Source: CAZFDT01 sp964518335 (GTDB lineage Bacteria; Planctomycetota; Phycisphaerae; Phycisphaerales; Phycisphaeraceae). From it: a stretch of 64,000 nt of DNA. The translations under genes were made by a program, and so were the position numbers. The notes below the pieces were generated by a model, which had not been told where the DNA came from, made no database searches, and saw only the letters and a program-made list of their open reading frames with translations. The stretch covers positions 1 to 64,000 of the forward strand of contig CAZFDT010000012.1 in the NCBI GenBank assembly GCA_964518335.1, given 5' to 3'. Shown in pieces: positions 25,350 through 33,148 of this stretch; position 1 is the first letter of the stretch, and each line of letters opens with the position of its first letter.

Positions 25350-25405
25350 GGGTATGGGGTATCGGGTATGGTCTGAGTTCGGGCGATACCCGATACCCCA
25401 TACCC
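25350..25405. repeat. Inverted array of heptamers in the rpsK-rpoA spacer
   Basis: The left arm GGGTATGGGGTATCGGGTAT (25350-25369) is perfectly complementary to 25386-25405 across a 16-nt loop. Each arm consists of 7-nt units GGGTATS, and extra units continue to 25414. The stem would form in the transcript between rpsK and rpoA. Confidence 0.85.
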
Positions 25406-25420
25406 GATACCCGTCCCATC

Positions 25421-25798
25421 TCACACGCGGCGGCGCTTGGGGGGGCGACAGCCGTTGTGGGGGATGGGGGTGTGGTCTTCGACGGCGGTGATCTTGAGGC
25501 CGGCACGCTGCAGCGCGGTGACGGCCGACTCGCGGCCGGAACCGGCGCCCTTGATGCGGACCTCCAGCTCCTGCACGCCGTACTTCTTGGCGCCGTTGGC
25601 GGCCTCCTCGGCGGCGCGGGTGGCGGCGAAGGGCGTGCTCTTGCGCGAGCCCTTCATGCCGATGGCGCCCGCCGACGACCAGCACAGCGTTTCGCCGTTG
25701 ACGTCGGTGATGGTGACGATGGTGTTGTTGAACGTGGCCTTGACGTGAGCGACGGCGCGGCTGACGTTCTTGCGGACTTTCTTGGTTTTCTTGGCCAT
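25421..25798 (-). CDS. rpsK: 30S ribosomal protein S11, 125 aa
   Basis: The protein has RAVAHVKATFNNTIVTITDVNGETLCWSSAG, KGSRKSTPFAATRAAEEAA and the C-terminal DHTPIPHNGCRPPKRRRV, all diagnostic of S11. S11 sits on the platform of the 30S subunit. The ATG at 25798 gives the normal length; an upstream in-frame ATG would add 27 unrelated residues. It lies between rpsM and rpoA. Confidence 0.97.
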   Translation of the reverse strand: MAKKTKKVRKNVSRAVAHVKATFNNTIVTITDVNGETLCWSSAGAIGMKGSRKSTPFAATRAAEEAANGAKKYGVQELEVRIKGAGSGRESAVTALQRAGLKITAVEDHTPIPHNGCRPPKRRRV

Positions 25799-25879
25799 GG
25801 TGGGTCTCGAAGTTGCGGGCGCTGCCACTCTCCAAACCGATTGGCGGGCAGCTCGCTTCGGGGTTGTTTCGACATCCAA

Positions 25880-25908
25880 AGAGCGCGACCGATGGTCGCG
25901 GCTTTACA
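25880..25908. repeat. Spacer palindrome, family A, rpsM-rpsK
   Basis: AGAGCGCGACCGATGGTCGC followed by GGCTTTACA. The core CGCGACC/GGTCGCG is palindromic. Near-identical elements are at 30291, 34109 and 34574. Confidence 0.7.
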
Positions 25909-25953
25909 CGACGCTTCGCGTCGGGCCATGAAGTGACTTGGTCACTTCATGGC
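25909..25953. repeat. Two adjacent hairpins over the rpsM stop codon
   Basis: CGACGC-TTC-GCGTCG (25909-25923) is followed by GCCATGAAGTGAC-TTG-GTCACTTCATGGC (25925-25953), a perfect 13-bp inverted repeat. The second hairpin covers the last three codons and stop of rpsM, so it could slow translation termination or stabilise the mRNA end. Confidence 0.6.
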
Positions 25954-26325
25954 TTTGACGCCCTTCTTGCCGGCGACGGTCTTCTTGCGGCCCTTGCGGG
26001 TGCGGGCATTGGTGCGGGTGCGCTGGCCTCGGGTGGGCAGGCCCTTGCGGTGGCGGTCGCCGCGGTAGCAGCGGATGTCGCGCAGGCGGGCGACGTTCTG
26101 CGACACGTTGCGGCGGAGCGCGCCTTCGACCACCCACGAGTTGTCGATGATCGTCACGATCGCGGCGAGCTGGTCCTCGGTGAGCTTGTTGGCCCGAGTC
26201 TGCCCGTCGATGTTCGCTTCCTTGAGGATCAGGTCGGCGTTGTGCGGCCCGATGCCGTAGATGTAGCGAAGCGCGATGCGGATCGGCTTGTTGTCGGGGA
26301 TGTCGATACCGGCGATACGAGGCAT
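25942..26325 (-). CDS. rpsM: 30S ribosomal protein S13, 127 aa
   Basis: MPRIAGIDIPDNKPIRIALRYIYGIG and the C-terminal RCYRGDRHRKGLPTRGQRTRTNARTRKG are the universal S13 blocks. S13 is in the head of the 30S subunit and contacts L5 and the tRNAs. Length is normal. It follows rpmJ after 56 nt, and its stop codon lies in a 13-bp inverted repeat. Confidence 0.97.
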   Translation of the reverse strand: MPRIAGIDIPDNKPIRIALRYIYGIGPHNADLILKEANIDGQTRANKLTEDQLAAIVTIIDNSWVVEGALRRNVSQNVARLRDIRCYRGDRHRKGLPTRGQRTRTNARTRKGRKKTVAGKKGVKAMK

Positions 26326-26381
26326 GGTCTATTCCTCATCTGGGCGAAAACGGGCGGCTGCGCCGCGACCGCTACGCGAGA

Positions 26382-26495
26382 TTATCCCTGGCGCTGCTTG
26401 TGCTTGGGGTTCTTGCAGATCACGCGCACGACGCCCTTGCGGCGGATGATCTTGCAGTTTTCACAGATACGTTTGACGCTGGATCGGACTTTCAT
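26382..26495 (-). CDS. rpmJ: 50S ribosomal protein L36, 37 aa
   Basis: The frame reads MKVRSSVKRICENCKIIRRK and continues GVVRVICKNPKHKQRQG. It has the zinc ligands C11, C14, C27 and H32 of the Cys-containing L36 form. At 37 residues it falls below common gene-length cut-offs but is unmistakable. It sits in its usual place between infA and rpsM. Confidence 0.95.
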   Translation of the reverse strand: MKVRSSVKRICENCKIIRRKGVVRVICKNPKHKQRQG

Positions 26496-26510
26496 GGTGG
26501 CACCTTCGGA

Positions 26511-26536
26511 AAGCCCCGCATTTGCATGACGGGGCT
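26511..26536. repeat. Spacer palindrome, infA-rpmJ
   Basis: AAGCCCCG...CGGGGCT forms a short hairpin around GCATTTGCATGA in the spacer between infA and rpmJ. Confidence 0.4.
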
Positions 26537-26554
26537 ACGGGCGGTTGGTGTGAG

Positions 26555-26770
26555 TCAGTGACGATACGTAATGCGTCCTTTGGTCAGGTCGTAGGGGCTG
26601 ATCTCGACGGTCACCTTGTCGCCGGGGAGGATGCGGATGTAGTGCATGCGCATCTTGCCGGAGATGTGGGCGACCATCTCGTGGTTGTTTTCGAGCCTCA
26701 CCCGGAACATCGCGTTGGGCAGGGCGTCGATCACTTCGCCTTCGACCTGGATTTTGTCTTCTTTGGCCAT
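26555..26770 (-). CDS. infA: Translation initiation factor IF-1, 71 aa
   Basis: The sequence MAKEDKIQVEGEVIDALPNAMFRVRLENNHEMVAHISGKMRMHYIRILPGDKVTVEISPYDLTKGRITYRH is a complete IF-1 with its S1-like OB fold (quoted here only to show the familiar blocks VIDALPNAMFRV and LPGDKVTVE). It binds the A site of the 30S subunit during initiation. It lies between map and rpmJ as in many bacteria. Confidence 0.97.
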   Translation of the reverse strand: MAKEDKIQVEGEVIDALPNAMFRVRLENNHEMVAHISGKMRMHYIRILPGDKVTVEISPYDLTKGRITYRH

Positions 26771-26775
26771 AAGTT

Positions 26776-26792
26776 GCTAAGCCGCAAGCAGC
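26776..26792. repeat. Spacer palindrome, family B (degenerate), map-infA
   Basis: GCTAAGCCGCAAGCAGC matches the family B core GCTAAGCCGCAAGCGGC with one change. It lies 5 nt upstream of the infA start on the minus strand. Confidence 0.55.
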
Positions 26793-26801
26793 CCCCGAAA
26801 G

Positions 26802-27581
26802 TCAACGTCCATCCGTCAGCACGTCCGAGCCCGTGGCGGTGACGGCGATGGTGTGCTCGTAGTGGGCCGAGGGCTGTCCATCGACGGTCAGCACGGTCCA
26901 CCCGTCGGCGAGGGTGCAGGTGTCGGGCTTGCCGAGCGTACACATCGGCTCGATCGCCAGCACCAGTCCCTCGCGGAGCACGATGTCGTTGCGGAGCAGG
27001 TCACGGCTGACGAAGTTGGGGACCTTGGGGTCCTCGTGCATCGATTGCCCAATGCCGTGGCCCACGAAGTCCCGCACAACGCCCAGTCCGTGGCTCTCCG
27101 CGTATCCCTGCATCAAGCGGGCGATCTGACTCCAGCGTCGCCCGGGCTTGATGTTTTCCACCGCCAGTTTCAGGACGTGCTGGGTGATTTCACACAGCCG
27201 CCTGGTTTTCGCGTTCACGTTGCCGACGAGCACGGTGGTCGCCGCGTCGCCGCACCATCCGTCAAGCTGCACGCCGCAGTCGATCCCGACGATGTCGCCG
27301 TCCTCGATCGCGCGGTCGTCGCCGATGCCGTGCACCACGCAGTCATTGACGCTGATGCACACGTTGCCGGGGAATCCTTCGCCGGGCTTGTAGGTGGGGT
27401 AGTTCTTGAACAACCCCTTGGCCCCGGCGTCGGTGAAGACCCGGTAGCACTCCTCGTCGATCTGCCGGGTGGTCACGCCCGGCTTGATGAACTCCTCGCA
27501 ACGGTCGAGCACACGCCGCACCACGCGGCCGGCGGCCCGCATCTTCTCGATGTCACCCTGGGACTTTCGGTGGATCGCCAT
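26802..27581 (-). CDS. map: Methionine aminopeptidase type I, 259 aa
   Basis: The metal ligands can be seen: Asp in VGIDCGVQLDGWCGDAATT (two Asp), His in VGHGIGQSMHEDPKVPN, Glu in LAIEPMCT and Glu in HYEHTIAVT. The enzyme removes the initiator Met from nascent proteins. The ATG at 27581 gives MAIHRKSQGDIEKMRAAGRVV, the usual N-terminus. It follows secY directly; adk, often between them, is missing. Confidence 0.96.
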   Translation of the reverse strand: MAIHRKSQGDIEKMRAAGRVVRRVLDRCEEFIKPGVTTRQIDEECYRVFTDAGAKGLFKNYPTYKPGEGFPGNVCISVNDCVVHGIGDDRAIEDGDIVGIDCGVQLDGWCGDAATTVLVGNVNAKTRRLCEITQHVLKLAVENIKPGRRWSQIARLMQGYAESHGLGVVRDFVGHGIGQSMHEDPKVPNFVSRDLLRNDIVLREGLVLAIEPMCTLGKPDTCTLADGWTVLTVDGQPSAHYEHTIAVTATGSDVLTDGR

Positions 27582-27688
27582 TCGTGCCCGTCCAGCGTGA
27601 GGCTTGGGCGGGGCGGCGAAAGGCCCGGCATCATACCCGGACGCCGCCGCCGTGCCAAATCCCGCCGCTCTGGTCAGCCCGCGAAAAA

Positions 27689-29092
27689 TCATTGTCTGCT
27701 GCCGCGAATACGCTTGCCCCCGCCCTCGCCGAGGAAGCCGGAGTAGTTCCGCATCATCAGGTTGGCCTCGACCCGCTGCACGAAGTCGAGCATCACGCTC
27801 ACCACGATCAACAGGCCTGTGCCGCCCAGGAAGCTCGACACGAAGAACGGGATGCCGAAGCTTCCCGCCACAATGCTGGGGATCACCGCGATCACCGCCA
27901 GGAACCCGGCCCCGACGTAGGTGATCCGTTCCATGACCGTCTCCAGGTACTCGGCGGTGCGCGGCCCCGGCCGCAGACCCGGAATGAAGCTGCCGTGGTC
28001 GCGGAGCTGGTTGGCCATCTCCTTGGGCTGGAACTGCACCGTCGTCCAGAAGTAGGCGAAGAAGTAGATCAGTCCGATGTAGAGCAGCTCGTACAGGTAG
28101 TCGCCCATCTGCAGGTTGCGCTCCAGGAACAGCATCGTGTGGGCGTACCCGCTGTAGAGCCAGCCGGCGGTCTCCAGCTCGGCCCGCTTGATGCCCCCCG
28201 CCAGCCCGCCGAACAGGATCGCCGGGAAGATCATCACGCTCGACGCGAAGATGATCGGCATGACGCCACCGTGGTTGACGCGCAGCGGCAGGTAGCTGCG
28301 CTGCCCGCCATAGACGCGCCGGCCACGCGTGTGCTTGGCCTGCTGGATGGGGATGCGCCGCTGGCCCTGCGTGATGACAATCGACCCCGCCACTACCACG
28401 ACGAACGCCACCGCCAGGAAGATGACGGTCATCGGCCCGGTCGAACTGGCCTGCGTGCCGGTGGGGTCGAACGTGCTGATGAGCCACTGGATGGCGTTGG
28501 GGATCTGGGCGACGATGCCGGCGGTGATGATCAGCGAGATGCCGTTGCCGATGCCGTACTTGTCGATCTGCTCGCCCAGCCACATGAGGAAGATGGTTCC
28601 GGCGGTGAGGCCGAAGAGGCCGCAGAACCAGAACATCATGCCGCCGGCGTAGTCGGCGTACACGAGCTGGTTTCGCTGCATGAATCCGAGCCAGAACATG
28701 GCCTGGATCAGGCACAGGCCGACGGTGGCGTAGCGGGTGTATTCCTGGATCTTCTGCCGCCCGGCGGGGCCTTCCTTCTGCAGTTGCTGCAGGGACGGCA
28801 GCACCGTCGCCAGCAACTGGAAGATGATCGCCGCGGAGATGTAGGGCATGATGCCTAGGCCGAAGATCGTCGATTGGCTGAAGTTGCCCCCCGTGAACAC
28901 GCTCATGTAGGTCATCAGCGTGCCGAAGGCGCTGCCCTCGGCCTGCTCGGCCATCTTGCGCAGGCCCTCCTGGTCCACCGCCGGCAGCGGAATGAAGAAC
29001 CCGACCCGGTAGATCACCAGCATCCCGATCGTGAAGAACAGCTTGTTCCTCAGCTCGGGAATCTTCCACATGTTGATGAAGGCTTGAAGCAT
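27689..29092 (-). CDS. secY: Preprotein translocase subunit SecY, 467 aa
   Basis: The start MLQAFINMWKIPELRNKLFFTIGMLVIYRVGFFIPLP and later segments (TYMSVFTGGNFSQSTIFGLGIMPYISAAIIFQLL, RVNHGGVMPIIFASSVMIFP, QPKEMANQLRDHGSFIPGLRPGPRTAEYL) match SecY throughout, with ten expected membrane helices. It forms the protein-conducting channel with SecE and SecG. It lies between rplO and map, the common spc-operon position. Confidence 0.97.
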   Translation of the reverse strand: MLQAFINMWKIPELRNKLFFTIGMLVIYRVGFFIPLPAVDQEGLRKMAEQAEGSAFGTLMTYMSVFTGGNFSQSTIFGLGIMPYISAAIIFQLLATVLPSLQQLQKEGPAGRQKIQEYTRYATVGLCLIQAMFWLGFMQRNQLVYADYAGGMMFWFCGLFGLTAGTIFLMWLGEQIDKYGIGNGISLIITAGIVAQIPNAIQWLISTFDPTGTQASSTGPMTVIFLAVAFVVVVAGSIVITQGQRRIPIQQAKHTRGRRVYGGQRSYLPLRVNHGGVMPIIFASSVMIFPAILFGGLAGGIKRAELETAGWLYSGYAHTMLFLERNLQMGDYLYELLYIGLIYFFAYFWTTVQFQPKEMANQLRDHGSFIPGLRPGPRTAEYLETVMERITYVGAGFLAVIAVIPSIVAGSFGIPFFVSSFLGGTGLLIVVSVMLDFVQRVEANLMMRNYSGFLGEGGGKRIRGSRQ

Positions 29093-29103
29093 GGTGGACT
29101 CAA

Positions 29104-29559
29104 TCAGGCAACAACGCTCGCCGTGCCTCCGGCCTTCTCGATTTTCTCCTTGGCGCTGGCGGTGAAGGCCGCGGCGCTGACGGCGAGCTTCTTGGTCGTC
29201 TCGCCCGTGCCCAGGATCTTCACCGGCAGGCGAGTGTCACGGATGAGACCGGCCTTGACCAGCATCTCCGGGTTGACCTCGGCGCCGTCGTTGAAGCGGG
29301 CGTCCAGCGCTTTGAGGTTCACGACGGCGAATCGCCGGGCGAAGTTGGCGTTGTTGAAGCCGCGCTTGGCGAAGCGGGTGAAGAAGGGCGTCTGGCCACC
29401 CTCGCGGCTGGCGCGGATCGAGCCGCTCCAGCCCGAGCGCGAGCCGGCGCCCTTGGTGCCGCGGCCCGACGTCTTGCCGTGGCCGCTGCCGATGCCGCGA
29501 CCCAGTCGCTTGCGATTCTTGTATTTGCCCGCTTTGGGCGTGATCTCGTGGATCATCAT
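29104..29559 (-). CDS. rplO: 50S ribosomal protein L15, 151 aa
   Basis: The Gly/Arg-rich N-terminus (NRKRLGRGIGSGHGKTSGRGTKGAGSRSG) and FEGGQTPF-like block REGGQTPFFTRFAKRGF are typical of L15. It helps late 50S assembly. Two adjacent ATG codons (29559, 29556) can serve as start. rpmD (L30), often just upstream, is absent, so rpsE is its direct neighbour. Confidence 0.96.
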   Translation of the reverse strand: MMIHEITPKAGKYKNRKRLGRGIGSGHGKTSGRGTKGAGSRSGWSGSIRASREGGQTPFFTRFAKRGFNNANFARRFAVVNLKALDARFNDGAEVNPEMLVKAGLIRDTRLPVKILGTGETTKKLAVSAAAFTASAKEKIEKAGGTASVVA

Positions 29560-29571
29560 TGGAGCGTTTCC

Positions 29572-30279
29572 TTAGTTGCTGGCGGCCTCGGGGGCGGCGG
29601 GTGCTGCCGGCGACTCGGCGGCGACGGGCTCGGGCGCCTCGTCACCACCGCCGCGACCTCGACGACGACCACGCTGCTTGCTCTTCTGCTGGGCCCCGAC
29701 CTTGTTCTCCGGCGCCTTGGCCTTGCGACCGTCGGCGGCGGGCTTGATCATGTACTTTTCGCCCATCGCCAGGATCTCATCGACCCGGCTCGTCTCGATC
29801 TCGACGCCGCGCAACGCCGCGATCGTCTCTTTCGACCGCATCTTCTGCAGCCCGGCGATCACGGCCTTGCACAGGTTCTTCTCGGTGGTGGAGCCGTATG
29901 CCTTGCTCAGGCAGTCGTGGACGCCCGCCATTTCGAGCACCGCGCGGACCGCGCCGCCGGCGACCACGCCCGTGCCCGGCGCCGCCGGGAGCAGTCGGAC
30001 GCTCGACGCGCCGAACTTGCCCACCGCCGGGTGCGGAAGCGTGCCGCCTTTGAGCACGACCCTGGTGATCTGCTTGCGGGCGGCCTTCTGGGCCTTCTCG
30101 ATCGCCGCGGGCACGCCGTTGGCCTTGCCGTAGCCCAGCCCGACGCTGCCGCGGCGGTCGCCGACCACCACCAGCGCCGAGAAGCTGCGACGACGACCGC
30201 CCTTGACCGTCGTGGAGGTCGGGGCGATGCGAACCGTGGTCGATTCGAGTGCGGATGATTCTTCGAGAAATTCTGCCAT
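29572..30279 (-). CDS. rpsE: 30S ribosomal protein S5 with C-terminal extension, 235 aa
   Basis: The core (VKGGRRRSFSALVVVGDRRGSVGLGYGKANGVPAAIEKA, then LLPAAPGTGVVAGGAVRAVLEMAGVHD) is a standard S5. It is followed by about 60 extra residues that are first basic (KQRGRRRGRGGG) and then acidic and Ala/Pro-rich. S5 acts in decoding accuracy and at the mRNA entry. The extension is disordered in appearance and is not needed for the fold. Confidence 0.96.
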   Translation of the reverse strand: MAEFLEESSALESTTVRIAPTSTTVKGGRRRSFSALVVVGDRRGSVGLGYGKANGVPAAIEKAQKAARKQITRVVLKGGTLPHPAVGKFGASSVRLLPAAPGTGVVAGGAVRAVLEMAGVHDCLSKAYGSTTEKNLCKAVIAGLQKMRSKETIAALRGVEIETSRVDEILAMGEKYMIKPAADGRKAKAPENKVGAQQKSKQRGRRRGRGGGDEAPEPVAAESPAAPAAPEAASN

Positions 30280-30290
30280 GGTGAGTCTCT

Positions 30291-30320
30291 AAGAGCGCGA
30301 CCAATGGTCGCGGCTTTACA
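30291..30320. repeat. Spacer palindrome, family A, rplR-rpsE
   Basis: AAGAGCGCGACCAATGGTCG followed by CGGCTTTACA. The core CGCGACCA-A-TGGTCGCG is a perfect inverted repeat. It directly abuts the stop codon of rplR. Confidence 0.75.
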
Positions 30321-30671
30321 TCAAAATTGGAGGCCACCTTCGCGGGCGGCGTCGGCCAGCGCCTTGATTCGGCCGTGGAAGCGGAACCCGTTGCGGTCGA
30401 ACGCGACCGCCTTGATCCCCGCGGCCAGGGCGGCCTGGGCCAACTGCTTGCCCACCTGCGTCGCCGCGTCCTTGTTCGTGCCCTTGTCCAGCTTCGACGA
30501 ACTGGCGGCGGCCAACGTCTTGCCCGCCACGTCGTCGATGATCTGGGCGTACATGTGCTTCTGGCTGCGGTACACCGTCAGCCGCGGACGCTCGGGCGTG
30601 CCCGTCACCCGTTTGCGGATGCCGGTCCTGCGCCGGTCGCGTCGAATCTGTTTGAGTCGCATCGAGTCCAT
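30321..30671 (-). CDS. rplR: 50S ribosomal protein L18, 116 aa
   Basis: RDRRRTGIRKRVTGTPERPRLTVYRSQKHMYAQIIDD and the C-terminal AVAFDRNGFRFHGRIKALADAAREGGLQF are L18 signatures. L18 binds 5S rRNA with L5. A Met three codons into the frame is an alternative start. Normal length. Confidence 0.96.
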   Translation of the reverse strand: MDSMRLKQIRRDRRRTGIRKRVTGTPERPRLTVYRSQKHMYAQIIDDVAGKTLAAASSSKLDKGTNKDAATQVGKQLAQAALAAGIKAVAFDRNGFRFHGRIKALADAAREGGLQF

Positions 30672-30719
30672 CGTAGTTCACCTCAGGGTGCCGCTGGGCG
30701 GCGACCGCTACGCCATGAA

Positions 30720-31274
30720 TTAGCCCGCGCCGCCGCCGGCGAACGCCTTGCCCGCCTTGCGCACGATCACCTCGTCCACGTACTTGATGCCCTTGCCGTT
30801 GTACGGCTCGGGCGGACGCTGGCGACGAATCTCCGCGGCGACCTGCCCCACCGCCTGGCGGTCGGCGCCGGTCACCGTGATCTTGTTCTGCACCACCTCG
30901 ACCTTCACACCCGCGGGGATGGCCACCTCGCGCGTGTCGGCGTAGCCGACGTTCAACGCGATCTTCATGCCCTGCACCTTGGCGCCCCAGCCCACGCCGT
31001 TGATCTCCAGCTCCTTCTTGAAGCCGGCGGTCACGCCCTCGAGCATGTTGGCGATCAGGGCGCGCGTCAGGCCGTGCAGCGCGCGGGCGGCGCGGCTGTC
31101 GTCCTTGCGCTCGACGACGACCTGCTTGGTGGCGTCGTCCACCTTGACCGACACCTCGGGTCGGTGCGTGAAGGAGAGCTTGTTGTTGCCGGCCGACACA
31201 TTGACGGTGCGACCGCTGACGGCCACGCTCGCCTTGCCGGGGATCGGGATGGGTTTTTTGCCGATACGGGACAT
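30720..31274 (-). CDS. rplF: 50S ribosomal protein L6, 184 aa
   Basis: MSRIGKKPIPIPGKASVAV at the start and the C-terminal RQRPPEPYNGKGIKYVDEVIVRKAGKAF are diagnostic. L6 lies at the base of the L7/L12 stalk near the factor-binding site. Normal length and position between rpsH and rplR. Confidence 0.97.
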   Translation of the reverse strand: MSRIGKKPIPIPGKASVAVSGRTVNVSAGNNKLSFTHRPEVSVKVDDATKQVVVERKDDSRAARALHGLTRALIANMLEGVTAGFKKELEINGVGWGAKVQGMKIALNVGYADTREVAIPAGVKVEVVQNKITVTGADRQAVGQVAAEIRRQRPPEPYNGKGIKYVDEVIVRKAGKAFAGGGAG

Positions 31275-31310
31275 AGTTTCGGACCCCAGGGGTCAGTGGT
31301 CATTAGTCAG

Positions 31311-31709
31311 TTATTCAACGACACAGAGCAGTTCGCCGCCGACGCGTTCCTTGCGGGCCTGGCGGTCGGAAAGCACGCCCTTGGGGGTGCTGACGATGGC
31401 GATGCCCAGGCCGGCCATCGGGCGCGGCAGGGTTTCGACACCCGAATACACGCGGCAACCGGGCTTACTCATGCGCGTGATGGCGTTGATGATCTGCTCG
31501 CCGTGCGGGCCGTACTTCAGGTCCAGGCGCAGGATGCCTTGCCTGCCGTCTTCGATGGTGTCGAAGCCGGTGATGTAGCCCTCTTCCTTGAGGACTTTGG
31601 CGATGCCTGCGCAGACCTTGCTGTTGCGGCAGTCCACACGCGGAGCCTTGTTGCGGACCGCGTTGCGGATCCGGGTGAGCATGTCGGCGATCGAGTCGCT
31701 GATGGCCAT
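31311..31709 (-). CDS. rpsH: 30S ribosomal protein S8, 132 aa
   Basis: The start AISDSIADMLTRIRNAVRNKAPRVD and the end IVSTPKGVLSDRQARKERVGGELLCVVE match S8, a primary 16S rRNA binder that can also repress its own operon in other bacteria. I did not identify an S8-like mRNA site here. Confidence 0.97.
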   Translation of the reverse strand: MAISDSIADMLTRIRNAVRNKAPRVDCRNSKVCAGIAKVLKEEGYITGFDTIEDGRQGILRLDLKYGPHGEQIINAITRMSKPGCRVYSGVETLPRPMAGLGIAIVSTPKGVLSDRQARKERVGGELLCVVE

Positions 31710-31776
31710 AGTCGTGTTCCAATCTTCTCGGACAAGCGCCGCTGCGCGGCAGCCGTGACGCCTTCATGACGCTGGA

Positions 31777-32046
31777 TTACCAGCTTGCTTTCCTCATGCC
31801 GGGGACCTTGCCCTCCAGGGCCAGTTCGCGCAGCTTGATGCGGGAGAGCTTGAACTTGCGGTACACGCCGCGGGACCGTCCCGTCAGGGCGCAGAGGTTG
31901 CGAAGCCGGGTCGGGCTGGCGTCGCGCGGCAGCTTCTGCAGCGCGGCGTAGTCGCCGGCCTTCTTGAGCTGACGGCGAAGCTCGGCGTACTTGTCCACCG
32001 TCTTCCTGATCCGCGCCATCTTGCCTTTGGTTGATTTTGTCGCCAT
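31777..32046 (-). CDS. rpsN: 30S ribosomal protein S14 (long, zinc-free type), 89 aa
   Basis: The end LCALTGRSRGVYRKFKLSRIKLRELALEGKVPGMRKASW is the S14 signature. It lacks the two CxxC zinc motifs of the short form; only one Cys is present. It binds in the 30S head. Position between rplE and rpsH is standard. Confidence 0.96.
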   Translation of the reverse strand: MATKSTKGKMARIRKTVDKYAELRRQLKKAGDYAALQKLPRDASPTRLRNLCALTGRSRGVYRKFKLSRIKLRELALEGKVPGMRKASW

Positions 32047-32057
32047 ATAAAATACTC

Positions 32058-32075
32058 GCTAAGCCGCAAGCGGCT
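32058..32075. repeat. Spacer palindrome, family B, rplE-rpsN
   Basis: GCTAAGCCGCAAGCGGCT; core AAGCCGC/GCGG(CTT). It lies 12 nt upstream of the rpsN start on the minus strand. Confidence 0.7.
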
Positions 32076-32096
32076 GGGTCCGCTTACCGGGTGGGG

Positions 32097-32783
32097 TCAG
32101 CGGCGCTCCTCGGGTTTGACGAAGGGGAAGCCCAGTTCGGTGAGCACGGTTCTGCTGATCTCGTCGGTGCTGTTGCGGAACGTAAGGGTGATCTTCATGC
32201 CGTGGGTGAAGTCGCTGCGGGTCATATCGACTTCGGGGAAGATGCCCTGCTCGTTGACGCCGAAGTTGTAGTTGCCCCGGCCGTCGAAGCTGCTGGTCTT
32301 GAGCCCGCGGAAGTCCTTGATGCGGGGGATGGCCAGCGTGACCAGGCGGTCGAAGAACTCCCACATGCGGTCGCCGCGGAGCGTGACCACGGCGCCGATT
32401 TCGTACCCGGCGCGGAGCTTGAAGTTCGACACGTCGCGACGGGACTTCTTGATGATCGGCTTCTGCCCGCTGATGACGGTGAGCGTGTTGATCATCGTCT
32501 CGCGGGCCTTGGGGTTGAGCTTGGAGCCTTCGAGTTGCTTGCCCACGCCGACGCTGACGATGATCTTCTCGAGGCGAGGCAGGGCCATCGGGTTGGTGAT
32601 GCCGTACTGCTGCTTGACCTTGGCGGCGACCTCGTTGGCGAACTTGAGCTTGAGGCGGGGCGGGGGCACGGGCAGCGCAGGCGCAGCCGACTTGGCGGGC
32701 TTGTCGGCCTTGTCGGGCTTGTCGGGCTTGTCACCCTTGGGCTTCTTGGCGGGTTTTTCTGTGGCGGTGGCCATGTCGTTCAT
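32097..32783 (-). CDS. rplE: 50S ribosomal protein L5 with N-terminal extension, 228 aa
   Basis: From about residue 46 (KLKFANEVAAKVKQQYGITNPMALPRLEKIIVSVGVG) the protein is a normal L5, ending ISRTVLTELGFPFVKPEERR. The first 45 residues are a low-complexity tract (KPAKKPKGDKPDKPDKADKP, then a Pro-rich linker) that most L5 proteins lack. L5 binds 5S rRNA and bridges to S13. The ATG at 32783 or the in-frame ATG three codons later both keep the extension. Confidence 0.95.
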   Translation of the reverse strand: MNDMATATEKPAKKPKGDKPDKPDKADKPAKSAAPALPVPPPRLKLKFANEVAAKVKQQYGITNPMALPRLEKIIVSVGVGKQLEGSKLNPKARETMINTLTVISGQKPIIKKSRRDVSNFKLRAGYEIGAVVTLRGDRMWEFFDRLVTLAIPRIKDFRGLKTSSFDGRGNYNFGVNEQGIFPEVDMTRSDFTHGMKITLTFRNSTDEISRTVLTELGFPFVKPEERR

Positions 32784-32795
32784 CCAGGTAATGCG

Positions 32796-33134
32796 TTACT
32801 TGCCGCGGGCGGCGCGGAGCTCGGGCCCGATCTGGGCGCCGCTGCGCGCCGACACGCGAATCTTCGTGCCGTCGGCCTTCGTCTGAAACCGCACGCGCGT
32901 CGGCTTGCCGTCCACCACCGGCGACACCTTCGACAGATGGATCGCCAGCTCTTTCTCGTGGATCCCGCCTTGCGGATACCGCTGGCTGGGCTTGGCGTGC
33001 TTACGCTGCACGTTGATCCCCTCGACGACCACGCGGTCCTCGCCGGGTATCACTCGCAGGACTTTGCCCGTGCGACCCTTGTCGTCGCCCGAGAGCACCT
33101 GCACCAGATCGCCTTTTCGCACGTGTCGTGGCAT
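32796..33134 (-). CDS. rplX: 50S ribosomal protein L24, 112 aa
   Basis: MPRHVRKGDLVQVLSGDDKGRTGKVLRVIPGEDRVVVEGINVQRKHAKP is the KOW-domain core of L24, an assembly initiator of the 50S subunit. Normal length, 14 nt downstream of rplN. Confidence 0.96.
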   Translation of the reverse strand: MPRHVRKGDLVQVLSGDDKGRTGKVLRVIPGEDRVVVEGINVQRKHAKPSQRYPQGGIHEKELAIHLSKVSPVVDGKPTRVRFQTKADGTKIRVSARSGAQIGPELRAARGK

Positions 33135-33148
33135 GGTTGGGTTCCGGC

